Of a stretch of DNA of 64,000 nt, positions 1 through 11,300 are shown one piece after another (the first letter of the stretch is position 1; the number at the start of each line of letters is the position of its first letter). The notes under the pieces are model-generated. The model had not been told where the DNA came from and ran no database searches. It saw only the letters and a list, made by a program, of their open reading frames with translations. Location: positions 2,480,001 through 2,544,000 of the forward strand of contig SWDT01000001.1 of the NCBI GenBank assembly GCA_009193035.1. Reading direction: 5' to 3'. The position numbers and the translations under genes were made by a program. Source of the stretch: Halicephalobus mephisto (Eukaryota; Nematoda; Chromadorea; Rhabditida; Panagrolaimidae).

Positions 1-1
1 A

Positions 2-1651
2 GTATTTGATGAAATGCAACTTCGTCATCTTCAATATCAATCTATGGGCTATCTGAGTGATTATTTCTTAGAAAGTGTAGGGCGTCTAGATGACGCTTAT
101 AAGTACTATGATATACTAAGTCGAAGATATGCATGTTTCTTTCTGGAGATGCAAGACATTCTGGTAATGTCGTGTTTCGAAAATCGAGTTAATCAGTCGC
201 TGGAGATTGCTACAAAGATAATGGAGACTAAGAATTCACTTCAAAGAGCAGTCCAATATTCTCGGAAAATGTTCTTGGACTTGATTTTGCATCCAAGAAG
301 CGCCACTGAACTTCGAGATGGTTTTCTGCGCGATGGATGGCGTATATTTTTTTTTAGTTTTTCTATGAGTAATGTCATGTTTCAGCTACTGAACTTCCGT
401 ATGATCACCGTGATTTTCAAATATTCTTGCAATATTTGCCCGTGCAACAACCATCCTTTGCAGCCTATGTTCAAGCGGAAACCTATTGTTATGGGATTTG
501 CGAAATCAATGTTTACAGAGTGCTGACTGAATTTCTTGTCATCATTGGTGCAGAATATGAAAATGCGAAATCTGCAGATCGACTGAGTAATCTAAAGTCA
601 TCGATGGAATTTCATCTTGATTTTATATTGAAGAAGGAGGGCAATTCCGATCCTTCTCTGTACTCAAGTCTGAGTTCCCTTCGGGATCGGATTGTGTTGC
701 CTTTCTATGATGTTATTGTTCATGTCATAGGAAAAGTGATCTCCATCATGAATTCAGAAAGGACTGAACAAGGGATTCGTCGTCTTCTTCCGTCTGTCAA
801 ATATTTGCAGCAGAGTTTCGACCGTAAGTATTTTATTTATTTATCATTAACTAGAAAACTTGAAGAAGGGATTGTTTCACTCATCTTCCGCGTATAAAAC
901 TTTCATTTGCACAGAAATCCCGAAAAATGAATAAAAAATGCGTAAGAAAAAACTAAAAAAACTTTTATTCAATTGCAAAATAAAAAGGAAAATGCAACTT
1001 GTGAAGCTTTGACTTTTGATAAGTAGGCCTAGAAGACCATTTATCTTCTGTGTACGAATTAAGCCAATTCTTTGCAAAATCAAAGTCAGTGTGAGTCAAA
1101 TCATTTCTTCTATAAAGTTCTACATAGTAATGATTGGTAAATATATTTTTTAAACAAATCTATGCGTGAAAATCAAAATTATGACTCTTTCTATTATAGG
1201 AGTTGCATCTATGCTTTACGGAGTTTTCCGACAGAAAAATAACTACGGTATTCGACTCCAAGCTCTAGCTTCAACAATCAAGATGTCTCGATATCTGTCA
1301 CAACTTGTATGCGGAGTCTTGCAGATGATTGCTTCCCTATTGAAAGTTCCATCAACTGAACTGCGATCCCAGAAGAAGTTCAAGCACATCTTTGACTATT
1401 TCCGTCGATATGGAAACGAGATCAAAGCTCTTTTTACTCTTGTGGATCACTTGTCAACAAAACTCGCTGCAAGGATCAACCAACTCGAGAAAACCTCTAA
1501 TGTCCATTCGTCAAACGGGAATAATCAAAGCAAAGCCGAGATACGGCAATACTTTGCTCAACGAGCTGCTGATTTGAAGAATACTTTATCTACTCAAAAG
1601 AAGTATTGTTCTCTGGAACACATGGCTAAATTAGGGCTCATCGAGAATTAG
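2..1651 (+). CDS. Unrecognised helical protein, 3' part (5' end outside window)
   Basis: Exons 2-341, 386-823 and 1200-1651 join in frame (phase 1 at both introns) and give the last 409 residues of a protein; the frame is open to the window edge, so the true start lies outside. An alternative donor at 321 for the first intron keeps the same phase. The sequence is rich in predicted helix with few glycines and no membrane segment or signal. It resembles large multi-helix scaffold or tethering subunits in character, but I do not recognise the family. The tail (near 1540-1600) carries a charged helix, AEIRQYFAQRAADLKNTL. The second intron, 824-1199, is much longer than its neighbours and could hide a small exon. 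The gene ends 70 bp from the convergent CED-4-like gene. Confidence 0.7.
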
Positions 1652-1721
1652 GGGTAATTAATTTCCATTTCGAGATATCTTCCATTTCACAATTTCGTTA
1701 TATTGATGATAAATATTTTAA

Positions 1722-3270
1722 TTAAAACCCAAGTTTAATTAGCCCTTTGAGCCACTGAAGCCATGAAACGGAATTGGTAACCTGACTGGTCTCGAGTTGA
1801 GATCTCCTTTCCTCAATTTCCTTACGTGATTTTCTTGCTAAAGCCTCCAACTGCTTAGAATGGCCTTCATAGTAGTCATAAATAATTCCCTCCTTCATCC
1901 CGTAATCTGAATTCCTTCCTGGCAATACAACTCTTTGTTTTAGTCTTAGTCGGAGAAGCTCAACAGTTTTCTGAAAGAATAGATTTTCAAACCAGATGCG
2001 TTACTTTAATTTACCATTAATTCTGCAGGATTAGCTTTGAGAGCATTCCTTTGAAGATAACTGTGAATTATCGGATGAATTAGATGACTTTGGAAGGGAA
2101 TTCTGTTGTCACTTTTCTCCATCAATGACTTATTGACTAATTCGTCAATGTCAGAAAGCATTTGGATGACCAACTCTGATTCTGATTCCACCCCACAAGA
2201 ATCCACGGGCCAAATGAGTTTGAAGATATCGGTCCTTATCCATTCATCGGGTGCAAGGACGGCACCGCAGGTACTGAATGAGTTGACTGTTGAGTCATCT
2301 ACTAAGGTCAACAAGGAGTCGATTCTTTCCGTCAGTGAACGATAAGAATAACTTGATTTGTATTTGAAGTTCTCAATTGGCTGGGAAGCGGAATCATCTG
2401 TGTACATCCGAATCATCCAAGGATTAGCCTTAGCCGAGTTGAGGAGTTTGACCATAAGAGCAGGGCTGTTACCTCCGTTGACTTTGAAATGTTGAGTTTC
2501 TTCTGAAGTCAGATTGAAGCCAAATTTGGAAGCAAGTTCTTTGATTTCAGGGAGAGTAAATTCTTCGTTTTTCCCGAGCTTGAAGAAACTGAAGTAACTA
2601 ATTTTTATATAAAACCTGATCTCCAACAAACCCAAACTCCTCTGATATCCGATTTTCCACCTCTGAAAATATGTCCGTCACGCAAGTAGTGAATATAATA
2701 GGACATGGGAATCCAGAACAGAATCTGACGCATTCTTCTGTTTGAACACCATCGATGATTAGGAGGATTTTTGGGTTAATCTGAATTTCATCTCTAATAA
2801 TCTCCCGAAGCCCATAAATCTTTGACTCATCAGAAGAAAGCTTCGTCAATTCGCCGCAGTTTAATCTACAAAGTAAATCGGTCATAACAGTTCCCAGTTG
2901 CTTCGGAGTGGAACTGTCGAGGATCCAGTGCACTCTCTCGAAGAAGTGCCCGATGAACTCCGGACGTCTCCTGAGGGTATCAGCTACTAATCTAGATTTA
3001 CCTGATCCTGGGAATCCATGGACAATTAGCCAGTTCTTTTCGGGTTCTGAAAAACCACTGTAATTCAAACTGTATATAAAATTGAGAAATCTCGCCTTGG
3101 GCACAACTCCGAAGTTGTTCAGCTAGCTTGGTTATCAACTGAGGTCTTTCAATCTCGTGACTGAGAGGAATCGGGACTTGTCCGGTGTTCAGAACCTTTT
3201 CAATAAACTCATTAGACATCTCGAAATCGGAGGATATTTCCAGCTGGATTGATTCAGTTAGTTCAACCAT
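1722..3270 (-). CDS. ced-4-like: CED-4-like NB-ARC protein, no CARD seen
   Basis: Exons 3270-3096, 3046-2638, 2588-2015 and 1970-1722 give 468 residues. The P-loop is GFPGSGKS (about residues 68-75), followed by HWILDSSTP, a Walker B-like ILLIIDGV and a sensor-like IIFTTC. Downstream, SSYSYRSL and WPVDSCG match the order and spacing of the CED-4 winged-helix region (CED-4 has TPYSYKSL and IPVDIC). There are no WD40 repeats, so the protein is built like nematode CED-4 rather than Apaf-1. CED-4 is the apoptosome ATPase that activates caspase CED-3. Here only about 60 residues precede the P-loop, so the N-terminal CARD is missing; an in-frame TGA sits eight codons upstream of the first ATG. The second Walker B aspartate is Gly and the sensor arginine is Cys. 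The first intron (3047-3095) reads as GC-AG. It is either a divergent orthologue or a paralogue. Confidence 0.82.
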
Positions 3271-3436
3271 TTGGCGCGCGAGACTACTTTCCACTCAAGA
3301 TTCGTTTTTCTTTCATTCGGTCATTATGCAATTTCAAAATTCAGTAAGTTATTGAAAATTGAGTAAAATAAACAAACACAACTTTGGGACAATTTTGCTG
3401 AGTATTAAATTTGCAGTATGCATGGTATACTGTGTT

Positions 3437-4907
3437 TTATAACGGAATGGGCGATTGATCTCCGGATTTTTGGTGGGTTGAGTATATTGTGAAGCGGGAA
3501 GCGAGATGGGAGGCCCTGGAGGCACTGGAAAAGACTGACTCATACTCTTCTCTTTTAATATGGATGCAGGGGAGCCATCTGAATGCGTATCTAAATCCCA
3601 GACGGAATCTAAAGCATTGGTGAATTAAAGTGACTGCAGTGACTTTAACCAACCGTTCATTCATGAAGTAATAGATGACGGGATTCAGAAGACATGATGA
3701 CATGCCGAGACAGTAAATGTTTATGTACAGGTAGAGGACTGTTTTCGTGTCCAGTTTCGTTTGAAGATAGCTGTTTAAGAAGAGGAAATACAAATTGTAA
3801 GGCAGCCAGAGGATGATGAAGGTGAAAACGACCAGAGCCAGCATGTTGGCAGCTTTCTTCTTGGCCCTGATGTTCTCAGTGTGACGAGTGTCTCCAATGA
3901 CATTGTTCTGTCTCAATACACAAGCCACTCTGCCGTAGGTGAAGCTGAGAATGATGAGGGGGACGAGGTACTGCATGATGATCAGAGTATGGTTATAACT
4001 AAATCGATTCCAATCAGCAATTAAATAGAATTAAGATAACTTACACGTTGAAAATGAAGCTTGTCTCTGAATTTCCATCGGGGAATTTATCGGCAAGACA
4101 CAGTCGGTCTTTCAAAATCTTCGTTCCGTTGTCGGTTTCGTCGATGAACCAGTGGGTTTCGATCTTGGTCCCTGCCAGAGCTGGTAACCCACAACAGACG
4201 GAGAGCACCCAAATGCATATGATGATCGTCACTGTAGCTCCTTTGCCAGGTCTTCGACGAAGGGGATAGACGATGGCCAAGTAACGGTCGATACTCATGA
4301 CTATCATGGTAAACACCGACGCACAAACAAGACAAATACCCATTAGGTTATTTATGGCACAATGGACGTCCGAAAAAATCCAGTTGTAGTAGAGATTGTA
4401 CATTCCTAGAATTAATTATTTCTTAAGATTTCAAAAGATGGATTACCGCTAAACCCAGTGTTTAGAATAGTCATCGCCAAGTCAGAAATGGCGAGATTCA
4501 ACAAATAATAGTTTGTCACAGTTCGCATTCTTTCATGACGAAGAACAATCCTGGAAAGCAAACATTGTGACTAATTACGGAATTTCTAACTGTACCATAC
4601 AACTGCCAGGTTTCCGGCAATTGAGCAGAATATGAGAGCTCCGAAGAGCAAGATGTAGAATACTTGAACGGGGATTTCATGGACGAATGGGAAGGGGGCG
4701 CAGTAGATATCAAGTCTGCCGACTAAAACAGATGATTTACTAATTTATTAGTTAGTGCTTGAACATACTGTTAGCATCGAAGAGTTGAGCACAATCACAG
4801 CCTGCTTCCATTTTAGCCCGGATCCAGCTTTCGTTGACTTCTGACCGTTTCCCGAGTATGCATTTTCTCAACTCTGTCGCAGTCAGGTTCATAACATTGG
4901 TTTCCAT
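3437..4907 (-). CDS. Rhodopsin-family GPCR, tachykinin/neuropeptide receptor-like
   Basis: Exons 4907-4769, 4722-4596, 4550-4447, 4405-4045 and 3998-3437 join in frame to give 430 residues. The short N-terminus carries N-glycosylation sequons (NLT, NES). TM3 ends in SIDRYLAIVYPL (the DRY box), TM5 contains MQYLVPLIILSFTY, TM6 has WLPYNLYFL and TM7 has NPVIYYF (the NPxxY motif). The TM5-TM6 pattern and the VACVLR loop are closest in my recollection to tachykinin/neurokinin receptors, which couple peptide binding to Gq. The cytoplasmic tail is about 70 residues and Ser-rich. Introns are 41-46 nt. The stop is 167 bp upstream of the ATG of the CED-4-like gene on the same strand. Family assignment to biogenic peptide GPCR is firm; the exact ligand is inference. 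Confidence 0.85.
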
Positions 4908-6468
4908 CGTATTGACCCTGAAGGTAATTGAATAAAGATTAAAAACGAACAGTAAATGGCATTAGAGCCCGCAATGTTTAGACTTTCAACCTGGACACCA
5001 CGTGAATATTTTCGAAATAACTGACCCATATTACAATAACTGAAGACAAAATTAGAAGAAAGAGAAAACGTAAGCTCAGAGGAAATGAAAAAAACACAAA
5101 CTTGCAAAATATAACAATTAGCGGCAATGGTTCATGAAGCATTCTGAATCATTCCCGGACCAAAGATTGCTTAGAACACGAAAGTTGTAACATTTATAAT
5201 TTAGCTTTTCGACAAAGAGATACCAACAATGGATATCCACCAGCAGAGATTCACGCGGGCATCATATTTCCGTTTGGAGCTACGTATCTTTTTGCTGTTG
5301 CACTCTGGATTCCGAGCAAATGACAAGAATTATTCAATAACGTAGAACGCGAAAGGCTAGGAACAATTAGTTTGGTCTGAATAAGTTACCCAAGTAGGGA
5401 AAACAAGTCATCCGAAATTAAGACTCGCTGGCACTTGAGAAATTAAATTCAGCTACAAGACCCTAGGCAAATAAGGATTGTCCACAACTTGCAAATCCGA
5501 TCTGGAGAGAATTGCTTAAGCAGGATTAATTTGCTGTTAATTGCCCGCTACTGCAAGAACCAACACGTGCGTCATACTGTAAAGACAACAAAAGTAATCT
5601 CGAGATTCGCGTCAATGAGGTTCTACACGTTGGACGTCTCCATTGTGTGATTTATTAGTTGTAAATTTCGGGATTACTTCTCGGAAAATAATTTCATTTT
5701 TACCCAAAGATGAGACTAGAGAAATTTCATCAAGAACACGGGAGGTGAAAGAACAGAGGATTATAAAACACCTTTTTGGCGTGTTTGCAATTTAATATTT
5801 CATGGAATAACGATGTAGAAGTGAGAATTTTTCGGGAACTGACCATTCAAGTAGAAGAGACACAAATAGTAACCAAATATCAGATTAGGGGAAATTCTGG
5901 AAGATAATGACCTGCTTAATTCAATTATCTACTCATCGACAACCAAGGGGCCTCCCGATTTATGAAACAAGGATTTCAGACAAATATGGCGAGCTATCCG
6001 CTTATATCTTTTTTAGTAAAACTAACTCAGCCAGCTTCTTAATAATCTAAGTATATAATCTGTCTTAGAGTACGCTAAAATGGGCAGGGAAAGGATTTAA
6101 GAAAGACAATTATTCATGACGACAGCAGAACTGTCCGAAAGCAGACTGTTTCAACAACTTCCGTGGGGATCTCGTAGCCTGGAGATGGATTTTACAGTCT
6201 TCTGCCATTAGTGCAAACAAGCTTTCTCGTGTTTCTCCGAAATTGAAGCATTAATCCACACTGCCAATCATGTCCGACAGTTCATCGCCTGAGGCACATG
6301 GCGACACATCAGACACAGCTTATTGAATGAGCATTGGCATCTGTGGGATATTTTGAGAATCCAGATATTTGACAACTTTATTAAGAGCTAGGGACCTTTG
6401 ACAACGACAGACCGTCCAAGGCAATCACTCAAAGATTATATTTACAAATTTCTATTCTGGTTAATTAA
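4908..6468. other. Gene-free interval, 5' of GPCR and 3' of desaturase
   Basis: About 1.5 kb without an open frame showing codon bias, family motifs or splice-compatible exons. It should hold the promoter of the GPCR (transcribed leftward from about 4.9 kb) and possibly the desaturase 3' UTR at its right end. I see no repeats or RNA genes here. Confidence 0.5.
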
Positions 6469-7568
6469 TTAATTGTTCTTTTGAGCTCTCAATAATTCTT
6501 CTTGCTTAGCTTTCTGACGACGGATGACTTCATCGGCCACAGATTTGCGGTCGTAGACCCAGCCAATGGCGGCGAACATGTCGATGAATGCTTTTGTGAG
6601 ATTCAACATCAACGGCATTTCACTCGTTCTGTAGTCCTGAGGGAAAGTGTGATGATAGTTGTGACCACCTTCCCCGAAGGCCGTGACCGTTGTCCAGGTG
6701 GACTCTACTGGGGAGATGTTGATGTCGTAAGGCTTGTACCCGAACATGTGAGAGACCGAGTTAATGCACCATGTAGCATGGAGGGTCCAGCAGTATCTCC
6801 AGAGAGCAGCAGTGTAGAAAGCCACAAGAGCGTTCTCGCCCCAGCCATAAACGGCAAAAGCGGTTGGGAAAAGGAAGCAGCAGATGGCCACGAGCGGAAG
6901 ATAATACCTGAATGTTGAGTTAAAATCCGGTTTTTATTAAAAGTGACTCACCTTCTCTGGAAAGCGAGGACGGGATCGCTAGTCAAGTCAGAGAGATCGA
7001 GTTTGGCCCCCATTTCTCTGATTTTCGGGTGTTTTTTCTGAAGAAGCCATCCAACGTGGGAGAAGAAGAATCCTCTGTTGACGTTATGAGGGTCGGCATC
7101 AGTGTCAGTCCACTTGTGGTGGCAACGGTGATCACGAGACCATTCGATGACGTCATTCTGGAAGGCCATGGAGTCCGCGAGCATGAGGATGATTCGGAGG
7201 GGAAGCTTAGCCTTATAGCTCTTATGGGACCAAAGTCTGTGAGCTCCTGCAGTGATGCCAAGACCAGAAATTAACCAGCAAGCGAAACCTGGAATAAAAC
7301 CATCAGAAATATTTGTTTTGAGGGAAAACTTACTCCAAAGAATAGTCTGCCATTTAGCGACGAAGAAGAGTTGATAGAAGCCAATGAGGGCTCCAACGTG
7401 AAGCAAAGCGAAGAGGATGATGTTTCTCAAGATATATTGAGGCTTGAAGCTTTGCTTCCTGGAGTCTTCATTCAATTTCTGGGTCACTTCGAAATCCTGA
7501 CTCAGGAATTGGTCCTTGGTCAAGTCGTCGATGGTGATGGGAGCAATGGTTTCGGTAATTGTCGCCAT
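6469..7568 (-). CDS. Delta-9 acyl-CoA desaturase (FAT-5/6/7, SCD family)
   Basis: Exons 7568-7334, 7288-6952 and 6907-6469 give 336 residues, the normal size for nematode stearoyl/palmitoyl-CoA desaturases. All three histidine boxes are present in order: HRLWSH, HRCHH and HNYHH, which hold the di-iron centre. Hydrophobic pairs flank them as expected for an ER membrane enzyme (for example the segments near 7470-7370 and 6890-6830). The enzyme introduces the delta-9 double bond into C16/C18 acyl-CoA with cytochrome b5. The first intron (7289-7333, 45 nt) has no stop and is a multiple of three, so its retention would add 15 residues. I cannot tell which of the C. elegans paralogues is the orthologue. 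Confidence 0.95.
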
Positions 7569-8335
7569 TGTAGGGAGTACTGTAGATTTTGTTCAACTGA
7601 ACAGAATGGTCAACTGAAAAAATAATTTAGCAAAATGGCGTGATAAATCCGACAAGACTAAACAACGCTGGAAGTTCCCCTTTGTCGCACCCGAAATCGG
7701 GCGAGTCTAAAGGACACACACGCTACACTACAATCAAGTCCAGAGGATGAAGGACCGATCACGGTGGTGGCGTGATTCCGCTAGCCAGTTAGAGCGTCAT
7801 CTATTTTTCCCCATAAGAAAATGGTCTGACACACGAATTCACGGATGAAGAAATTAAGCATTTAAAATTTTTTCGAGAAATCCACCTTTAGAGTTTGAAC
7901 TAAAATGGACCAAGTTCCTGGAAATACAGTTCCGGGATTCTTCACGGTTGGAACTGAGTATTTTACGGTCTTAAGTACTGATTCCTAATTGACCGCCCTC
8001 CTTATCAAAGAAGATTTGCACGTTTGTTTTAAGATCTCCCATTGGAATCGAACCATACCCTAGTAATAGGACGAACAGTTATTTGTTCTTTACCCTCACC
8101 TGATTCAAGTTCGGTCAGACTATCGAGGCCCTGATGATGATTAGTTAAGCTACACAACATCCGATTTTATATACTTTCATCTTTTAAAGACAAGAATTTA
8201 ATCAACTGAAAGTACAATCAATTCTGCAGAAAGAGTTGTTGAATTATGTTATTAAGATAATCCTTCTTTTGTTGTACACAGTTCAAGAACAAAAAATTTT
8301 ATTCGAAATACTGATTCAGAGTACTAATGACGTCA
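7569..8335. other. Upstream region of desaturase
   Basis: No coding signal. The interval lies between the desaturase start and the 3' end of the coiled-coil gene, so it should carry the desaturase promoter and the 3' UTR of its right-hand neighbour. No clear TATA box or repeat was seen. Confidence 0.4.
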
Positions 8336-11300
8336 TTAATTATTAGACTTCTTGTAATTGAGACGGAGTTTACTCAACCACGAAACTCCAGCCTTCTTGG
8401 CTCGATCCAGTTGAGGAGAGAACTTTGGAAGTTTGCTGGAATTCGGCGTGGTAGTGGCACTGGTAGAAGCTCCAGAAGAGATTCGTTCGATCGTCGTGGC
8501 AATAGAGGCTTCAGATACTGAAATGGACCTAGGTTCATCTTCCTCTTTGATGATACTCTCGTGTTGAGGAGGGTACTGATGGAGAATCTGCTGCAGAGAA
8601 CTCAGAACATTCGGAGACTGATTTTGGTAATGTAAAAATCGACGAGGAGCCATAGGAGAGGTCGTACTGGCCCTGGAGGTGACGGGAGAGGAAGGAATCA
8701 TACTTGAACGATGGGGAATATTTCTGCCGAGGAAAGGACTATCAGTCAAGGACCCTGGAGACTTGTGACTCTGAAAGTGAAGTGCTTGATTATAAAGCAA
8801 AAGTAGGCTTGACTACCAAGATATTGCCGGTATTTCGTAAATGGAGATTGCCTATAGTTGGACTTGAATTGGCAGAAGCAGAAGACTGAGGTATTTGAGA
8901 AAAGCTCTGGATTGAAGAAGGAACCTTCTGAAGACCTCCTCGATGATGTTCCATTGAAGGTTTTCTGACCATATTGCCCGTGGTTGGGATAGGAAAAGAA
9001 TTTTTATGAGAACTGTGATCGGAGATGGAAAAATAATCTTGATCTTGTCGTGGAGGGCAGTCGTAAATAGGATGGGAATCCCGATCTTCTGAAATAAAAA
9101 GTATTGACTTTCCTTGAATCAAATAACTGCCTTTATATCCGCCGGGAGGAATCTGGAGACTAGATTGCTTAACTAATCTCCTTTCCTTCGATAGTGAGGG
9201 GGATCCCATCATCGGAACCCTTCTCCCCATCACTGGAGTGGAACCAGGACTCTTTGTGGTGTTTCTGACGTCCTGCAAGCTGGATACAATGGCCTTCACG
9301 TGCCCGGATTTGCCGTAATTTGTTGTTTTCAGGACATTGTTGCTAAGATAATCATCAATATACTCAATTAGGGGTCAATGTCTTACTTTATTGCTTGAGC
9401 TCCGTTCCATTCCTGATGTTTGTGTAGTTCTTCTCCAAACTTTCGAATATTGCCACTGAACTTTTGATCTTTAATTTCGACGAGGCTAAAAAGACCAATA
9501 GATAAAGAAACCATGAAGTTTTAAAAGGTGTTCTAAGGAAATTCCAATGAAGCATAACAATTTAGTAAAAATTTAGCAGATGTTGATAATTTTCTTAACT
9601 TTAGACGACCTTCCTACTTTGTAATCGAAAAGTATTAATGATTTGTTTTCCAAACATAATAAATACAACTGGTTTTGAGATAGTTTACATTTTTTGAACA
9701 ACTCATACATGGGGGATTTTTCGGTAAAAACTCCATATAATAGTAACCTCCACTTGCTGTGACAACAAAAATAAATAAAGCAATTCCGGTCATGAACCCT
9801 TTTGAGATGCATATCATTTGACAGTGATTTCTACTTATACATGGAAGGAAAAGTTTAGAACACTCTTTAAAGTTTTTATGGCGGAAATCCGCAACAAAAA
9901 AAACTCATTTTTTAAGAAAAAGTCGTCAAAAAGAATAAATTCCTTCGAATTTTAATTATCTTTCCAAAATATTTCGAAATTATTGATCTCCTATGTGAAA
10001 CAAAACTACAAACGCTTTCGATGCTGAACAAAAAAATTTCAAAATCTAGGGTGTATTTACTGACATAAAAGAGGATTTTGCCTCAAAAGACTGTATTATT
10101 AGATACCTGATAGGGCGTCTTGTAGCAGCATTCCCGAGAGTCTTATCCCTTAAAGCGTTTGTCAACCGGACATTTCGAGTTTGTTGCTGGAAATTGAAGT
10201 TTTTGCGATGATCGTTTGAAAGTGGAGATTGAGCTGAAATTCCAATTCAAAATTAACAAAAGAACAGGAGATAGTAAACAGTGTACCAGGACTAGAAACT
10301 CCATTTTGCTGATGTTGATGGTTCTTTGATGATTCTTTTCTGGGAGACTTGATTCGAACCTGAGAGACATCTTCACATACTTTCGAAAGAGCTAAAATAA
10401 AGCGGAAATTATGTGGAGCATTATCTTTCATTTTTTCAAAAAAAGTTATTTTTAGAAATCACCACTCATCATTGATTTTTGATTTGACTGGTCGAAGGCT
10501 GTGACCATTTGAAACTTTTCAGTGAATTTACTTAAGTTTTCTACTCCTCTATCAGTGATGGAAATCCAAAATAGGATACTTAGCAATTACTAATAATTAA
10601 GTAATTAAAAATGTTAATTTCCAACTATATTAAAATCAGTGTAGATCCGCTTAGAAGAAAAATTAAAATCCAAAATAGCATTCCATGTTTGGAAAATCAT
10701 ATTTAAGCCTCTTTTAAGAGTTCCTTAGTTTCCACTGAGATCTTACTAAAAAGAAGAGTTTTTGTATCCTTTTAGCTAAATGGTTGATTTTCGAATCAAT
10801 AGTGTTTGTATTTTGAAAAGGATAGTCAATTAGTTTCTCAGGATAACAAAGTTATTTCTTATAAGACTAATGACGAGAATATTAATGAACCTTCCGGGGA
10901 TAGATTTGACTCTTCGCGTTTGTCACATTTTTCGTAGTGAGAGACTTAGGACTAAACAGCTGACCAGAAATAATGATTTTTTAAGGGACAATGGGGGTTT
11001 TTTTAAGAAACAAATTAGAACTTTGTGAATCGTTGGAAAGAACTTACTCCTAGCATAGTCGAATAGTCTTAAAAACTCGACTTCTATATTCTGCTCATTC
11101 GCTTCCACCATAGAATCCAGGTTGTTATTCTGACATCGTCGTTGGCGTTCGATTCTAGCTCCGTACTCTCGGAACGGCAGATAGAAATCCATTTTGGGCT
11201 TCACAATCCTAGCCAACAGATCCTCTCCATGGAATGAAACTGCTCTTTTCGGTCTTTTACATTCCTTAAGGGCATAAATCTGGTAACGTAGTCTTTCCGT

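Noticed and set aside
10345..10360. GGTTCGAATC on the minus strand resembling a tRNA B box.
   Set aside because: It lies inside a coding exon of the coiled-coil gene and no cloverleaf can be formed around it.
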